64,000 nucleotides of DNA, from positions 5,360,501 to 5,424,500 of the forward strand of contig NZ_CP107942.1 of assembly GCF_036053395.1 (NCBI RefSeq), read 5' to 3'. This stretch comes from Actinoplanes sp. NBC_00393 (GTDB lineage: Bacteria; Actinomycetota; Actinomycetes; Mycobacteriales; Micromonosporaceae). The notes beneath the pieces were generated by a model. It saw only the letters and a list, made by a program, of their open reading frames with translations. It was not told the origin of the DNA and made no database searches. Shown here piece by piece: positions 42,163 to 50,473 of this stretch (positions are counted from its first letter, which is position 1; each line of letters opens with the position of its first letter). A program made the position numbers and the translations under genes.

Positions 42163-43502
42163 TTAACCGTGAAGCCCTGCTCCTGGCCGTACTTGATGGA
42201 CGCATCCTGCCAGGACTTCAGCCCGTCCTGCAGGGTTCCCTGCCCGATGTACGCCTTGCCGACGGTGTCGCCGTAAATGCTGTTGGCGTAGACCTGGAAG
42301 GGCAGGTACGACCAGCCGGGGACGACCTGCCCGGCGGACGCGGCGAGAACCTCGTTGACCTTCTGGCCGCCGAAGTACGGGAACTCCTTGCCCAGGAACT
42401 CCGGCGAGCCCAGCTCCTTGGTGGTGGCCGGGAAGGCGCCGTTCGCGGACCGGCTGGCCGCGCCCTCGTCGACCGTCGCGTACTTGAGGAACCCGTACGC
42501 GAGGTTCTTGTTGGCGGCCTTCTCCGGGATCGCGATCGAGCTGCCGCCGTTCTCCGACGTGGCCTTGCCACCGGCGTCCCACTGCGGCATCGGGGCGACC
42601 CGCCACTTGCCGTTGCCGGCCTTCACACCGGACTCCAGGTTGGCCGGCATCCAGGCGCCGATCACCAGGGAGGCGATGGTGCCGTCGGCGAGGCCCTGGT
42701 ACCAGCCGTCACTCCAGCCGGGCACCGGGTTGAGCAGCTTCTTGTCGATCAGCGGCTGCCACAGGCCGGTCCACTTCTGGGCGCCCGGGTCGGCGAAGTT
42801 GACGCCGACGTTCGTACCGTCCACGGTGTAGGGCTTGCCCCCGGCCTGCCAGATCATGCTGGTGGTGAAGCCGGCGTCGCCGCTGTCGCTGGTGATGTAG
42901 ACCTTCGGGTCGGCCGCGTGCAGCTTCTCGGCGGCGGCCGCGTACTCCTCCCAGGTGGCCGGCACCGCGACGCCGTGCTTGTCGAAGACCTCCTTGTTGT
43001 AGAACAGGGCCATCGGCCCGGAGTCCATCGGCAGGCCGTAGATGGCCTCCCCGGCGTGCACCGAGTTCCAGGTGCCCGGGGTGAACGTGCCGTCCAGGCC
43101 GGCCGCGCCGAACGTGTTCAGATCGGTGACGTTCTTGGCCAGGGCGAACTGGGGCAGCGCGTAGTACTCGATCTGGGCCACGTCCGGGACGCCGGTGCCG
43201 GCTGTGATCGCGTTCTGCAGAGCGGTGTACGCGTCGTTGCCGGTGCCCGAGTTGACCAGGTCGACCTTCACTTTCGGATACTTCTTCTGGAAGTCGGCGA
43301 CGACCTGCTTGAGGGTCGGCTCCCAGGCCCAGACGGTGATCGTGCCGCCGGCCTCCAGCGCGGCCTGCACGTCCGCGTCGGAGACCGTGGTGGTGGCCGC
43401 TTTCTGGTCGGTGGGATCGTCGGAGTCGCCGCCGCAGCCGGCAGCCAGGAGGGTTATCGACAGGGCGGCGCCGAGGAGCGCGCGCCGGCGGGTGATCATC
43501 AT
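42159..43502 (-). CDS. Carbohydrate ABC transporter substrate-binding lipoprotein
   Basis: A 447-residue family 1 extracellular binding protein. The signal sequence MMITRRRALLGAALS ends in the lipobox LLAAGC. Typical blocks: ITVWAWEPTLKQVVADFQKKYPKVKVDLVNSG, GVPDVAQIEYYALPQF, YGLPMDSGPMALFYNKEVF and ATWEEYAAAAEKLHAADPKVY. The ATG at 43502 has AAGGGA upstream. It would bind a galactose-containing oligosaccharide, judging by the neighbouring GH42 enzyme. Confidence 0.88.
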   Translation of the reverse strand: MMITRRRALLGAALSITLLAAGCGGDSDDPTDQKAATTTVSDADVQAALEAGGTITVWAWEPTLKQVVADFQKKYPKVKVDLVNSGTGNDAYTALQNAITAGTGVPDVAQIEYYALPQFALAKNVTDLNTFGAAGLDGTFTPGTWNSVHAGEAIYGLPMDSGPMALFYNKEVFDKHGVAVPATWEEYAAAAEKLHAADPKVYITSDSGDAGFTTSMIWQAGGKPYTVDGTNVGVNFADPGAQKWTGLWQPLIDKKLLNPVPGWSDGWYQGLADGTIASLVIGAWMPANLESGVKAGNGKWRVAPMPQWDAGGKATSENGGSSIAIPEKAANKNLAYGFLKYATVDEGAASRSANGAFPATTKELGSPEFLGKEFPYFGGQKVNEVLAASAGQVVPGWSYLPFQVYANSIYGDTVGKAYIGQGTLQDGLKSWQDASIKYGQEQGFTVK

Positions 43503-43522
43503 GGCGCTTCCCTTCAAGGTTT

Positions 43523-44401
43523 TCACTGCTTGACGCTTCCCGCGGCCAGACCGGACTGCCAGTAACGCTGCAGCAGCAGGAAGGCCGCGATGAGCGGGAC
43601 GATGGTGAGCAGCGATCCGGTGATGACGAGGTTGTAGACGACGTCACCGCCGACCGTGCTGGCCTGCTCGGCCCACGAATAGAGGCCCAGGGTCAGCGGA
43701 TAGAGGTTGGGATCCTTCAGCATGATCAGCGGCAGGAAGAAGTTGTTCCAGGTGGCCACGGTGTTGAACAGCAGGACCGTGACGAAGCCGGGCGCGAGCA
43801 GCGGCAACGCCAGCGAGAAGAAGATCTTGAATTCGCCCGCGCCGTCCACCCGGGCGGACTCCAGGATCTCGTCGGGCACCGCCTCCGCGGAGTACGTCCA
43901 CATCAGGTAGAGGCCGAACGGGGACACCAGCGCGGGGATGATGATCGCCCACGGGGTGTCGGTGAGGCCCATCTTGGCGAACATGAGGAAGGTCGGCACG
44001 GCCAGTGCGGTGGGCGGCACCGCGACACCGCCGAGAACCACAGCGAAGACCGCCTTCCGGCCGCGGAAGGCGAATTTCGCCAGCCCGTACCCGGCCAGGG
44101 CGGCCAGCAGGGTCGCCCCGCCGGCGCCGACCACCACGTAGAGAAGCGTGTTCAGCAGCCAGCGGGCGAAGATGCCGTCCTGGTAGGCGAAGGTGTCGGC
44201 GACATTGCCGAAGAACGCGAAGTCACCGGAGAACCAGAGCCCGAACGAGCTGAACAACCCCTCCTGGGTCTTGGTCGAGCTGATCAGCAGCCACCCCAGC
44301 GGGAGCAGGCTGTAGATCAGCGCCAGCGCGGTGATCAGGGTGAGCGTGACGCTGCGCCTGCGCTTCTTCGCCGCCGGGCGGACGGTCAGCACCGAGCTCA
44401 T
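43523..44401 (-). CDS. Carbohydrate ABC transporter permease (MalG-like)
   Basis: A 292-residue inner-membrane permease with six helices. The EAA loop is seen as PDEILESARVDGAGEFKIFFSLALPLLAPG, which contacts the ATPase. The start ATG overlaps the stop of the first permease (ATGA). No ATPase is encoded in the cluster, so it probably uses a shared MsiK-type ATPase, as in many actinomycetes. Confidence 0.88.
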   Translation of the reverse strand: MSSVLTVRPAAKKRRRSVTLTLITALALIYSLLPLGWLLISSTKTQEGLFSSFGLWFSGDFAFFGNVADTFAYQDGIFARWLLNTLLYVVVGAGGATLLAALAGYGLAKFAFRGRKAVFAVVLGGVAVPPTALAVPTFLMFAKMGLTDTPWAIIIPALVSPFGLYLMWTYSAEAVPDEILESARVDGAGEFKIFFSLALPLLAPGFVTVLLFNTVATWNNFFLPLIMLKDPNLYPLTLGLYSWAEQASTVGGDVVYNLVITGSLLTIVPLIAAFLLLQRYWQSGLAAGSVKQ

Positions 44402-45267
44402 CGCTGCTCTCCCCGCATGCCACGACGCTGGAAGAGGTACGCGACCAGCATGGTCACCACCCCCATCAACAGCGCGACGGTCGCCGAGTAGTTGACCTGC
44501 TGCCCGGCGAAGGACAACTGGTAGGCGTAGATGTTCGGGGTGAAGTAGGTGGTGATCGAGTTCGGCGCCAGGGTGTCCAGGATCTGCGGCTCGTTGAAGA
44601 GCTGGAAACTGCCGATGATCGAGAAGATGGTGGCGACGACCAGCGGGCCCCGCAGCGCCGGCAGCTTGATCGCCCGGATGATCCGGTACTGGCCGGCGCC
44701 GTCGATGGCCGCCGCCTCGTAGAGCGCGGCGTCCACCACGCGCAGCCCGGAGTACAGGATGATCATGTTGTACCCGACGAACTCCCAGGTCACGATGTTG
44801 CCGATGGCGGCGAGGATCAGGTCGGGCGAGAGCGGGTCGGGGATCGCCCACCCGAACGACTCGTTGAGGTTGCCGACCAGGCCGATCCGGGAGCCGTACA
44901 TGAAGCCCCACATCAGGGTGGCGACCACGGCGGGCACCGCGTAGGGCAGGAAGACGGAGATCCGGAAGAAGCCCGCGCCGTAGAGCCGGCCGCTGTCGAT
45001 GGCCAGCGCGATGAGCAGCGCCAGGAACAGCATGATCGGCACCTGGACGATCAGGAACAATCCGACCCGGGTCACCGCGTCCCAGAACTGCGGATCGCTC
45101 AGCGCCTTGGTGTAGTTGTCCAGGCCGACGAAGCTGGTGCCGCCGACCAGTTGGGTGCGGAACACGCTGAGGTACGCCGAGTAGCCGATCGGCGCGAGGA
45201 AGACCAGCGCGAACACCGCGAGGAACGGCCCGGTGAAGCCCCAGCCGATCCAGGAACGCCGAGTCAA
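44398..45267 (-). CDS. Carbohydrate ABC transporter permease (MalF-like)
   Basis: A 289-residue permease with six helices, and the EAA loop DAALYEAAAIDGAGQYRIIRAIKLPALRG. It is the first gene of the minus-strand operon permease, permease, binding protein, GH42. The start is TTG at 45267 with GGAGGGGG about 9 nt upstream; no ATG or GTG fits the helix boundary better. Two LacI-type operators lie just upstream. Confidence 0.86.
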   Translation of the reverse strand: MTRRSWIGWGFTGPFLAVFALVFLAPIGYSAYLSVFRTQLVGGTSFVGLDNYTKALSDPQFWDAVTRVGLFLIVQVPIMLFLALLIALAIDSGRLYGAGFFRISVFLPYAVPAVVATLMWGFMYGSRIGLVGNLNESFGWAIPDPLSPDLILAAIGNIVTWEFVGYNMIILYSGLRVVDAALYEAAAIDGAGQYRIIRAIKLPALRGPLVVATIFSIIGSFQLFNEPQILDTLAPNSITTYFTPNIYAYQLSFAGQQVNYSATVALLMGVVTMLVAYLFQRRGMRGEQR

Positions 45268-45287
45268 AACGCCGCCCCCTCCTCGAT

Positions 45288-45299
45288 GTTTACGTTAAC
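45288..45299. promoter_or_regulatory. LacI-type operator 1
   Basis: GTTTACGTTAAC, an 11-of-12 palindrome, 21 nt upstream of the MalF-like permease start. It probably binds the divergent LacI-family protein. Confidence 0.7.
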
Positions 45300-45321
45300 A
45301 ATTTCGGCCGCGTAACACGAT

Positions 45322-45333
45322 GTTTACGTAAAC
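45322..45333. promoter_or_regulatory. LacI-type operator 2
   Basis: GTTTACGTAAAC is a perfect 12-bp palindrome with the central CG typical of LacI operators, directly before the repressor start. With operator 1 (centres 34 bp apart) it would repress both the importer operon and the repressor gene itself. Confidence 0.75.
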
Positions 45334-45335
45334 GT

Positions 45336-46436
45336 GTGTGCCGTATAGTGGCACGCGTCACCAAAGCGGTCAAGGAGTCGGGTATCGAAACTCAGCGTCT
45401 CCGCGCCGGCTCGGACGTCCCGGGCGGGCGCCGCAAACAGCGCGTGTCCATGGCCGACGTGGCCCGGCTCGCCGGGGTGTCCTCGCAGACCGTCTCCCGC
45501 GTCGCCAACGGTCAGCCCGGTGTCGTCGAGTCCACCCGCGAGCAGGTCCAGGCCGCCATGCGCGAGCTCGGCTACCGGCCCAACAGCGCGGCCCGCTCGC
45601 TGCGCTACGGCCGCTTCAACACCATCGGCGTGATCCTTTTCGGCCTCTCCTCCACCGGCAACAGCCGGACCGTCGAGGCCATAGCCACCCACGCCGCCGC
45701 CGAGGGGTACGCGATAACGCTCATCCCGGTCGGCATGCCCACCCAGGACAACGTGCTCGGCGCGTTCACGAGAATGGGCGAGCTCGCCGTCGACGGGGTC
45801 ATCGTGATCATCGAGGTGCATCTGCTGGACGCGACGGCGGTGGCCCTGCCGCCCGGTGTGCACGCGGTCGTCGTCGACTCCGACGCCGGTGACCGCTACC
45901 CGGTCGTCGACACCGACCAGGCCGACGGGGCGCGGCAGGCGGTCCGGCACCTGCTGGAGCTCGGGCATCGTACGGTGTGGCACCTGGCCGGGCCGGCCGA
46001 GTCCTTCGCCGCCGAACGCCGGGCCGGGGCCTGGCGGGCGGCGCTGGAGGAGGCGGGCCGTCCGGTGCCGCCGGTCGAGCGCGGCGACTGGTCGGCCGAC
46101 TCCGGCTACCACGCCGGCCTGCGGCTGGCCGGGGATCCGTCCTGCACGGCGATCTTCGCGGCAAACGATCAGATGGCGCTCGGGGTGCTGCGGGCCCTGC
46201 ATGAGCGGGGGCGGCGAGTGCCGGAGGAGGTCAGCGTGGTCGGCTTCGACGACATCGCGGACGCCGGGTCGTACCTTCCTCCGCTCACCACCGTCCACCA
46301 GGACTTCGCCGAGGTCGGGCGCCGCTGCGTGCGGTCCCTGCTGGACCAGATCCACGACGGCCCGGCCGCCCCCGGCACCGACCTGGTCCCGACCCGCCTG
46401 ACCGTCCGCGGCAGCACCGCCCCCGCCCCACACTGA
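45336..46436 (+). CDS. LacI family transcriptional repressor
   Basis: A repressor of 366 residues as drawn. The helix-turn-helix is VSMADVARLAGVSSQTVSRVANGQPGVVESTREQV, with hinge LGYRPNSAARSLRYGR. The C-terminal sugar-binding domain includes TAIFAANDQMALGVLRALHERGRRVPEEVSVVGFDD. About 36 residues before the helix-turn-helix are unusual for the family, so the true start may be the GTG at 45348 (possibly leaderless) or 45444. It is divergent from the GH42/ABC operon, with operators in the 68-bp gap. Confidence 0.86.
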   Translation: MCRIVARVTKAVKESGIETQRLRAGSDVPGGRRKQRVSMADVARLAGVSSQTVSRVANGQPGVVESTREQVQAAMRELGYRPNSAARSLRYGRFNTIGVILFGLSSTGNSRTVEAIATHAAAEGYAITLIPVGMPTQDNVLGAFTRMGELAVDGVIVIIEVHLLDATAVALPPGVHAVVVDSDAGDRYPVVDTDQADGARQAVRHLLELGHRTVWHLAGPAESFAAERRAGAWRAALEEAGRPVPPVERGDWSADSGYHAGLRLAGDPSCTAIFAANDQMALGVLRALHERGRRVPEEVSVVGFDDIADAGSYLPPLTTVHQDFAEVGRRCVRSLLDQIHDGPAAPGTDLVPTRLTVRGSTAPAPH

Positions 46437-46462
46437 CCCCGCACCCACCGCACCACGCCGTC

Positions 46463-46847
46463 ACCAGCCGCCGCCCAGGCACCCCGCAACCCACCTTGAC
46501 GGGCGGCTCGCGCTGACCAGCCGCCACCCAGGCGCCCTACAACCGCGCCATAACCAGCCTGATGGCCGGCCCGCGCTCACCAGCCGCCGCCCAAGCACCC
46601 AACGGCAGGGGCTTTACCTGCCTGACGGGCGGCTCACACCCACCAGCCGCCACCCAGACGCCCTACAACCACGCCATAACCAGCCTGACGGGCGGCCCGC
46701 GCTCACCAGCCGCCACCCAGACGCCCAACAACAGGGGCATTACCTGCCTGACGGGCGGCTCACACCCACGAGCCGCCACCCAGACGCCCTACAACCACGC
46801 CATAAGCAGCCGGACGGGCGGCTCGCGCTGACCAGCCGCCGCTGGGG
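46463..46847 (+). repeat. Higher-order 63-bp tandem repeat array
   Basis: Units starting ACCAGCCGCC at 46516, 46579, 46642, 46705, 46768 and 46831 (plus a shorter one at 46463) have an exact 63-bp period. Two types alternate, A (46516, 46642, 46768, with CCCTACAACCACGCCATAA) and B (46579, 46705, with CAACAACAGGGGCATTACC), giving a 126-bp super-unit. One plus frame is open (46562-46831) and reads as 21-residue units. The rest of the gap to 47008 holds nothing recognisable except the ribosome site of the next gene. Confidence 0.85.
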
Positions 46848-47008
46848 CACTTTACGGTCCGGGGGCGTTCGTTGGGATGGAGATCCCTGGGCAGCGGTGA
46901 TCAGGCTGGGAACGCCGGGCTGGGCGGCTTGAGCGTCCACGACCTCGCGCAGGGTTGACCCGGCGGGGGAGGCTGTCAGGGATGGCTTCGACACGGAGGG
47001 TGATCTCC

Positions 47009-47530
47009 ATGGCTCGCAAATCCCACAGCAGCAGCAGTGACATCCTGGAACAGGCCCGGACCGCCACCGACAGCGCCGCGGTGGGCCGGGTCTTCGGCAC
47101 CCCGGTGGAGAAGGACGGCGTCCTGATCCTGCCGGTGGCGGTGATCAGCGGAGGTGGCGGAGGCGGCTCGGGCAGTGGCAGCGGTGCCCTCGGTATCAAT
47201 GCCCGCAGCAGGGGCGCCCTCGGTGACAAGACCCGCACCAAGCCGGCCGACGACTCCTTCGGCACCGGCGCCACCGGATCCGAGCCGGCAGGCGAGACCG
47301 GCTCCGCGCCCGAGGGCCAGACCGGCTCCGAACCGGAAGGCGAAGGCTCCGGCGGCGGCTTCGGCTTCTCCGCCCGCCCGGCCGGCGTCTATGTACTGAA
47401 GGGCGGCCAGGTCTACTGGCAGCCCGCCGTCGACGTCAACAAGATCGTCCTGGGCGGCCAGATCGCCCTGGTCGCCGCCCTGCTGGTGGTCCGCTCGGTC
47501 CTGAAGCGCCGCAGCCGCCGACGCCGCTGA
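47009..47530 (+). CDS. GerW/YtfJ-like protein with C-terminal membrane segment
   Basis: A 173-residue protein. Residues 10-65 (ATDSAAVGRVFGTPVEKDGVLILPVAVISGGGGGGSGSG) match the spore YtfJ/GerW fold. A Gly/Ser/Glu-rich insertion with TGSEPxGE/Q repeats follows, then GVYVLKGGQVYWQPAVDVNKIVLGGQIALVAALLVV, with a C-terminal membrane helix and an Arg-rich end. Relatives occur widely in actinomycetes; the function is uncertain. The ATG at 47009 has GGAGG upstream. Confidence 0.75.
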   Translation: MARKSHSSSSDILEQARTATDSAAVGRVFGTPVEKDGVLILPVAVISGGGGGGSGSGSGALGINARSRGALGDKTRTKPADDSFGTGATGSEPAGETGSAPEGQTGSEPEGEGSGGGFGFSARPAGVYVLKGGQVYWQPAVDVNKIVLGGQIALVAALLVVRSVLKRRSRRRR

Positions 47531-47562
47531 CCGACCGGCCCCGCTAACCGACCGGCGCCGCT

Positions 47563-47676
47563 GACCGGACCCGGCGGCGCTAACCGGACCCGGCGGCGCT
47601 AACCGGACCCGGCGGCGCTCACCGGACCCGGCGGCGCTAACCGGACCCGGCGGCGCTCACCGGACCCGGCGGCGCT
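47563..47676. repeat. 19-bp minisatellite (six units)
   Basis: Six consecutive 19-bp units of the form NACCGGACCCGGCGGCGCT, differing mainly at the first base (G, A, A, C, A, C), plus a partial seventh. It lies between convergent genes. Confidence 0.85.
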
Positions 47677-47688
47677 GGCCGGACCGGA

Positions 47689-48414
47689 TCACTCCGCCGG
47701 GCTGAGCACCAGCCCGGCGGCCGGCATGTCGGCGCCGGGCCGCAGGCTGCGCAGTTCGACACCGGCACCCTCGACATGCAGCGTCGCCTCGCCGTAGCTG
47801 ATGCGGTGTCCAGCCGCGACGAGGGCGTCGCCGATCGCGCGCAGCGGGGTCCGCTCGCGCGGCTGCAGGTTGACGCCGTCGAGGAGCACCTCGTCGGCGC
47901 GGCTCACGAGGATCCGCCGCACCTGTCCGTCCGGGCCGTACCGGACGGACAGGCCCTCGGCGTAGAAGCTGTCCTCGTCCGCGAGGATCGACCCCGGCGG
48001 GATCTCGAAGCTATTGCCGCCACCCATCCGCCGACGGACCTCGGCCCGGCTCTCGCCGAACCGCACCGCGCCCAGGCCGTCCCCGGTGACCCGGTAGCGG
48101 GTGACCGGATCGGCCACGGCCAGCTCACCCGGGGGCAATGCGACCAGGGCGCCGAACGTATACCGGCGATCGATCAGGGTGACCGCCTCCACCGAGTCAC
48201 CCGGCGCGTACAGGGCCACCTCTCCCCCAGCGAAGCTCCAACCCGCATCATCGGCCACCAGCTCCACACCGGCGGCCCGCAGCGCCGCCACCACCTCATC
48301 GACCGGGCCGGCCAGCTCGACACCGCGATACCGCAGGCCCTCCGGATCGGGTATCTCCATCAGGTAGAGGCCGTGCTCCCGGGAGCATTTGAGCATCAGC
48401 ATGTCGCCGAACAT
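47689..48414 (-). CDS. Hypothetical protein, probably 5'-defective or with a non-standard start
   Basis: A 241-residue protein of unknown function with two related modules: GLGAVRFGESRAEVRRRMGGGNSFEIP recurs in degenerate form upstream. The first ATG is 48414, but the same frame stays open and protein-like up to a stop at 48561-48559 (GAGPLRFGAARSRLHAELGAADPF...), without any ATG, GTG or TTG. GTG codons at 48557 and 48545 are in another frame. So the real gene seems to start upstream and to carry a frameshift, or to use a rare start codon. It lies downstream of the ABC-2 gene. Confidence 0.6.
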   Translation of the reverse strand: MFGDMLMLKCSREHGLYLMEIPDPEGLRYRGVELAGPVDEVVAALRAAGVELVADDAGWSFAGGEVALYAPGDSVEAVTLIDRRYTFGALVALPPGELAVADPVTRYRVTGDGLGAVRFGESRAEVRRRMGGGNSFEIPPGSILADEDSFYAEGLSVRYGPDGQVRRILVSRADEVLLDGVNLQPRERTPLRAIGDALVAAGHRISYGEATLHVEGAGVELRSLRPGADMPAAGLVLSPAE

Positions 48415-48567
48415 GTCGGTCAGATGGTCCGACCCCGCGCCGCGGCGGAACGGATCGGCCGCGCCCAGCTCGGCGTGCAGCCGGCTGCGAGCGGCGCCGA
48501 ACCGCAGCGGGCCGGCTCCGACGCCGGGAACGATCTCCCAGTCACGCGTCGGCGCACCCTACCGGGC

Positions 48568-49242
48568 TCACGGCTCCGGGTAGCGGGCCACCCGCAGCCG
48601 CCGGGCGAAGACCGCCAGGGTGATCCCGGTGCAGAGCAGCCAGATCAGGGCCGCATGGCCGAGGCCGCGCCACACCATGTCGATCGGGCCGCCGTCGATG
48701 GCGTACGTGCCGATCTCGCGGGCCGCCCAGAACGGCATGAACTTGGCGACCAGGCCGGCCGGGTCGGCCAGCATCTGCACCGCGCAGACGCTGAGCAGCG
48801 CCAGCGCGCCCTCCAGTTCGCGGGGCAGCAGCGCGCCGACCAGGCTGCCGAACGGTGCCGCCACCAGTGTGGTGACCAGCATCATCAGGGCGGCCGCCCA
48901 CGGGTGCAGGATGTCCTGGTCGAGCGCGGCGAGGGCGAAGTAGCCGAGGGCGAGGACCGTGCCGGCGCCGGTCATGGCGATCAGCCGGCCGCCGATGATG
49001 CCGGCCACTGACGCCCCGGAGAGCCGCAGCCGCGGGTCGACGCCGCGGGCCGCGTTCACCACGAACAGGGTGAGCGTGGAGACCGCCCAGCCGATGCCGA
49101 GCGCCAGCATCCGGGTGGACTGGCCGGCCAGGTCGCGGCGGACCAGGTAGAACCAGAGCGGCAGGGAGATCAGCAGGAGCAGCGCGGTCCAGCGGCGGCT
49201 CATCTCCCGGGCCGACAGCCCGGCCACCACGAGTGCGGTCAT
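48568..49242 (-). CDS. ABC-2-like membrane protein
   Basis: A 224-residue integral membrane protein with five or six helices and no recognised enzymatic motif, in an ABC exporter operon: its ATG overlaps the stop of the ATPase gene (ATGA). It would form the membrane part of the exporter. The order PadR, ATPase, permease is a common self-regulated drug/lipid exporter layout. Confidence 0.72.
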   Translation of the reverse strand: MTALVVAGLSAREMSRRWTALLLLISLPLWFYLVRRDLAGQSTRMLALGIGWAVSTLTLFVVNAARGVDPRLRLSGASVAGIIGGRLIAMTGAGTVLALGYFALAALDQDILHPWAAALMMLVTTLVAAPFGSLVGALLPRELEGALALLSVCAVQMLADPAGLVAKFMPFWAAREIGTYAIDGGPIDMVWRGLGHAALIWLLCTGITLAVFARRLRVARYPEP

Positions 49243-50057
49243 CGGTTTCCTCCCACCGCGCCCAGATCGAGCACGTGATCGACGTTCTGCAGTTCGTGCA
49301 GCAGGTGGGTGACTACCACGACCGCCCGGCCGGCCTCCCGCCAGGCCTGGACCTGCTGCCAGAAATCCAGGTACGACCCCTGGTCGAAGCCCTGGTACGG
49401 CTCGTCGAGCAGGAGCAGGTCGGGCCCGTGCAGCTCGCCGAGCACCAGGTTGAGCTTCTGCCGGGTGCCGCCGGAGAGCTGCTGGACGGGCTGGCCGGCG
49501 GTCGGGCGCCAGGCGAGGCGGGCGGCCAGATGCGTACCGGTGGAGCGGGCCTTGCGCGGCACCATCCCGGCGGCCGCGCCGAACAGGGTGAAATGTTCCT
49601 CGGCGGTCAGCCAGCCGGCGGTGCCGCCGTCCTGCGGCACGAAGCCGACCCGCTGGGTCCGGTGCACGGTGCCCGTGTCCGGGCGGATCAGCCCGGCGCA
49701 GATGCGCAGCAGGGTCGATTTGCCGCAGCCGTTGGCGCCGACGATCGCGGCCACCTCGCCGCCGCGCACGGTCAGATCAACACCGGAGAACACGGTACGC
49801 CTCCGAAAGCGCTTGCCCACCCCGGTCAACCGCAGCATGACCGGGCCCGCCGCGTACCGAACGGCAGCCTGAGCCGGCTCCTGGAGCTCGGTGACCAGGT
49901 GCCGCGCGTACAGATGGGCGGGGCCGAAGAGCTGGGCCGGGTCGCAGGCGTGCTCACCGGCCTGCTCGGCGCTCTCGGCGCTGAGCCGGCGGGCCCGCTC
50001 GGGCTGGAGACCGAGCCGGACCAGTTCCTCTTCGAAACGCACGGGCCAGTCGCTCAT
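49239..50057 (-). CDS. ABC ATPase with an N-terminal helical (HAAS-like) extension
   Basis: A 272-residue ATPase. The first 75 residues (MSDWPVRFEEELVRLGLQPE... DPAQLFGPAHLYARHLVTEL) resemble HAAS/DUF1700-type helical domains that usually accompany PadR regulators as separate membrane proteins; here they are fused to the ATPase. The ATPase core starts at about 78: Walker A GANGCGKS, Q-loop VPQDGG, signature QLSGGTRQK, Walker B LLLLDEPYQGFD and the switch His in VVTHLLHEL. It is coupled by ATGA to PadR and to the permease. Confidence 0.82.
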   Translation of the reverse strand: MSDWPVRFEEELVRLGLQPERARRLSAESAEQAGEHACDPAQLFGPAHLYARHLVTELQEPAQAAVRYAAGPVMLRLTGVGKRFRRRTVFSGVDLTVRGGEVAAIVGANGCGKSTLLRICAGLIRPDTGTVHRTQRVGFVPQDGGTAGWLTAEEHFTLFGAAAGMVPRKARSTGTHLAARLAWRPTAGQPVQQLSGGTRQKLNLVLGELHGPDLLLLDEPYQGFDQGSYLDFWQQVQAWREAGRAVVVVTHLLHELQNVDHVLDLGAVGGNR

Positions 50058-50392
50058 CGCGTGCGCTCCGTCGCCGATGAGCCGACCAGGGAGTCGACGC
50101 CGTCCCGGAACCGGCGCCACTCGTCAGTGTGGGCAGCGAGCAGGTCGAGGCCGGTGGGGGTGATCGCGTAGTACTTGCGGCGCGGGCCGGCGTCCGACGG
50201 CGCCCAGCTCGGCTCGGCGAGGCCCTGCTGTTCCAGCCGCAGCAGGGCCGGGTAGAGCGTGCCGCCGGGGACGTCGGCGACGCCGGCCGCGGCGAGGCGC
50301 TGTGCCAGCCCGTACCCGTAATCGGGCTGGTCGCGCAGCATGGCCAGCAGGCAGAGGTCGAGGAATCCGTGCAGCCACGGCCGTGGAGTCAT
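50054..50392 (-). CDS. PadR family transcriptional regulator
   Basis: A 112-residue winged-helix repressor: HGFLDLCLLAMLRDQPDYGYGLAQRLAAAGV, then VPGGTLYPALLRLEQQGLAEPSW and RKYYAITPTGLDLL, the classical PadR pattern. It heads the ABC operon with an ATGA overlap. An inverted repeat directly upstream of its ATG is the likely autoregulatory operator. Confidence 0.88.
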   Translation of the reverse strand: MTPRPWLHGFLDLCLLAMLRDQPDYGYGLAQRLAAAGVADVPGGTLYPALLRLEQQGLAEPSWAPSDAGPRRKYYAITPTGLDLLAAHTDEWRRFRDGVDSLVGSSATERTR

Positions 50393-50425
50393 GTAGGCAG
50401 ACTAACTGCATACCAGTCCGCCTAC
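50393..50425. promoter_or_regulatory. Probable PadR operator
   Basis: GTAGGC-A-GACT (50393-50403) and AGTC-C-GCCTAC (50415-50425) are inverted, with an 11-nt spacer, immediately upstream of the padR start codon. The AGTATGCAG-like spacer is the likely promoter element region. Confidence 0.6.
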
Positions 50426-50473
50426 CTAGCGGGGTCTACCCTGAAGATCTCTGAGAAATAGTTCGGAGTCCCA

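Noticed and set aside
46562..46831. 89-residue open frame in the 63-bp array as a protein gene
   Set aside because: No ribosome site, and the sequence is purely repetitive. Kept only as a repeat, though the shared frame with the 37-kb array is reported as a finding.
46463..46847. CRISPR array
   Set aside because: Homology is continuous through each 63-bp unit with two alternating unit types; there are no unique spacers and no cas genes.
47563..47676. Transcription terminator
   Set aside because: The 19-bp units are direct repeats and do not form a clear stem with a T-run.
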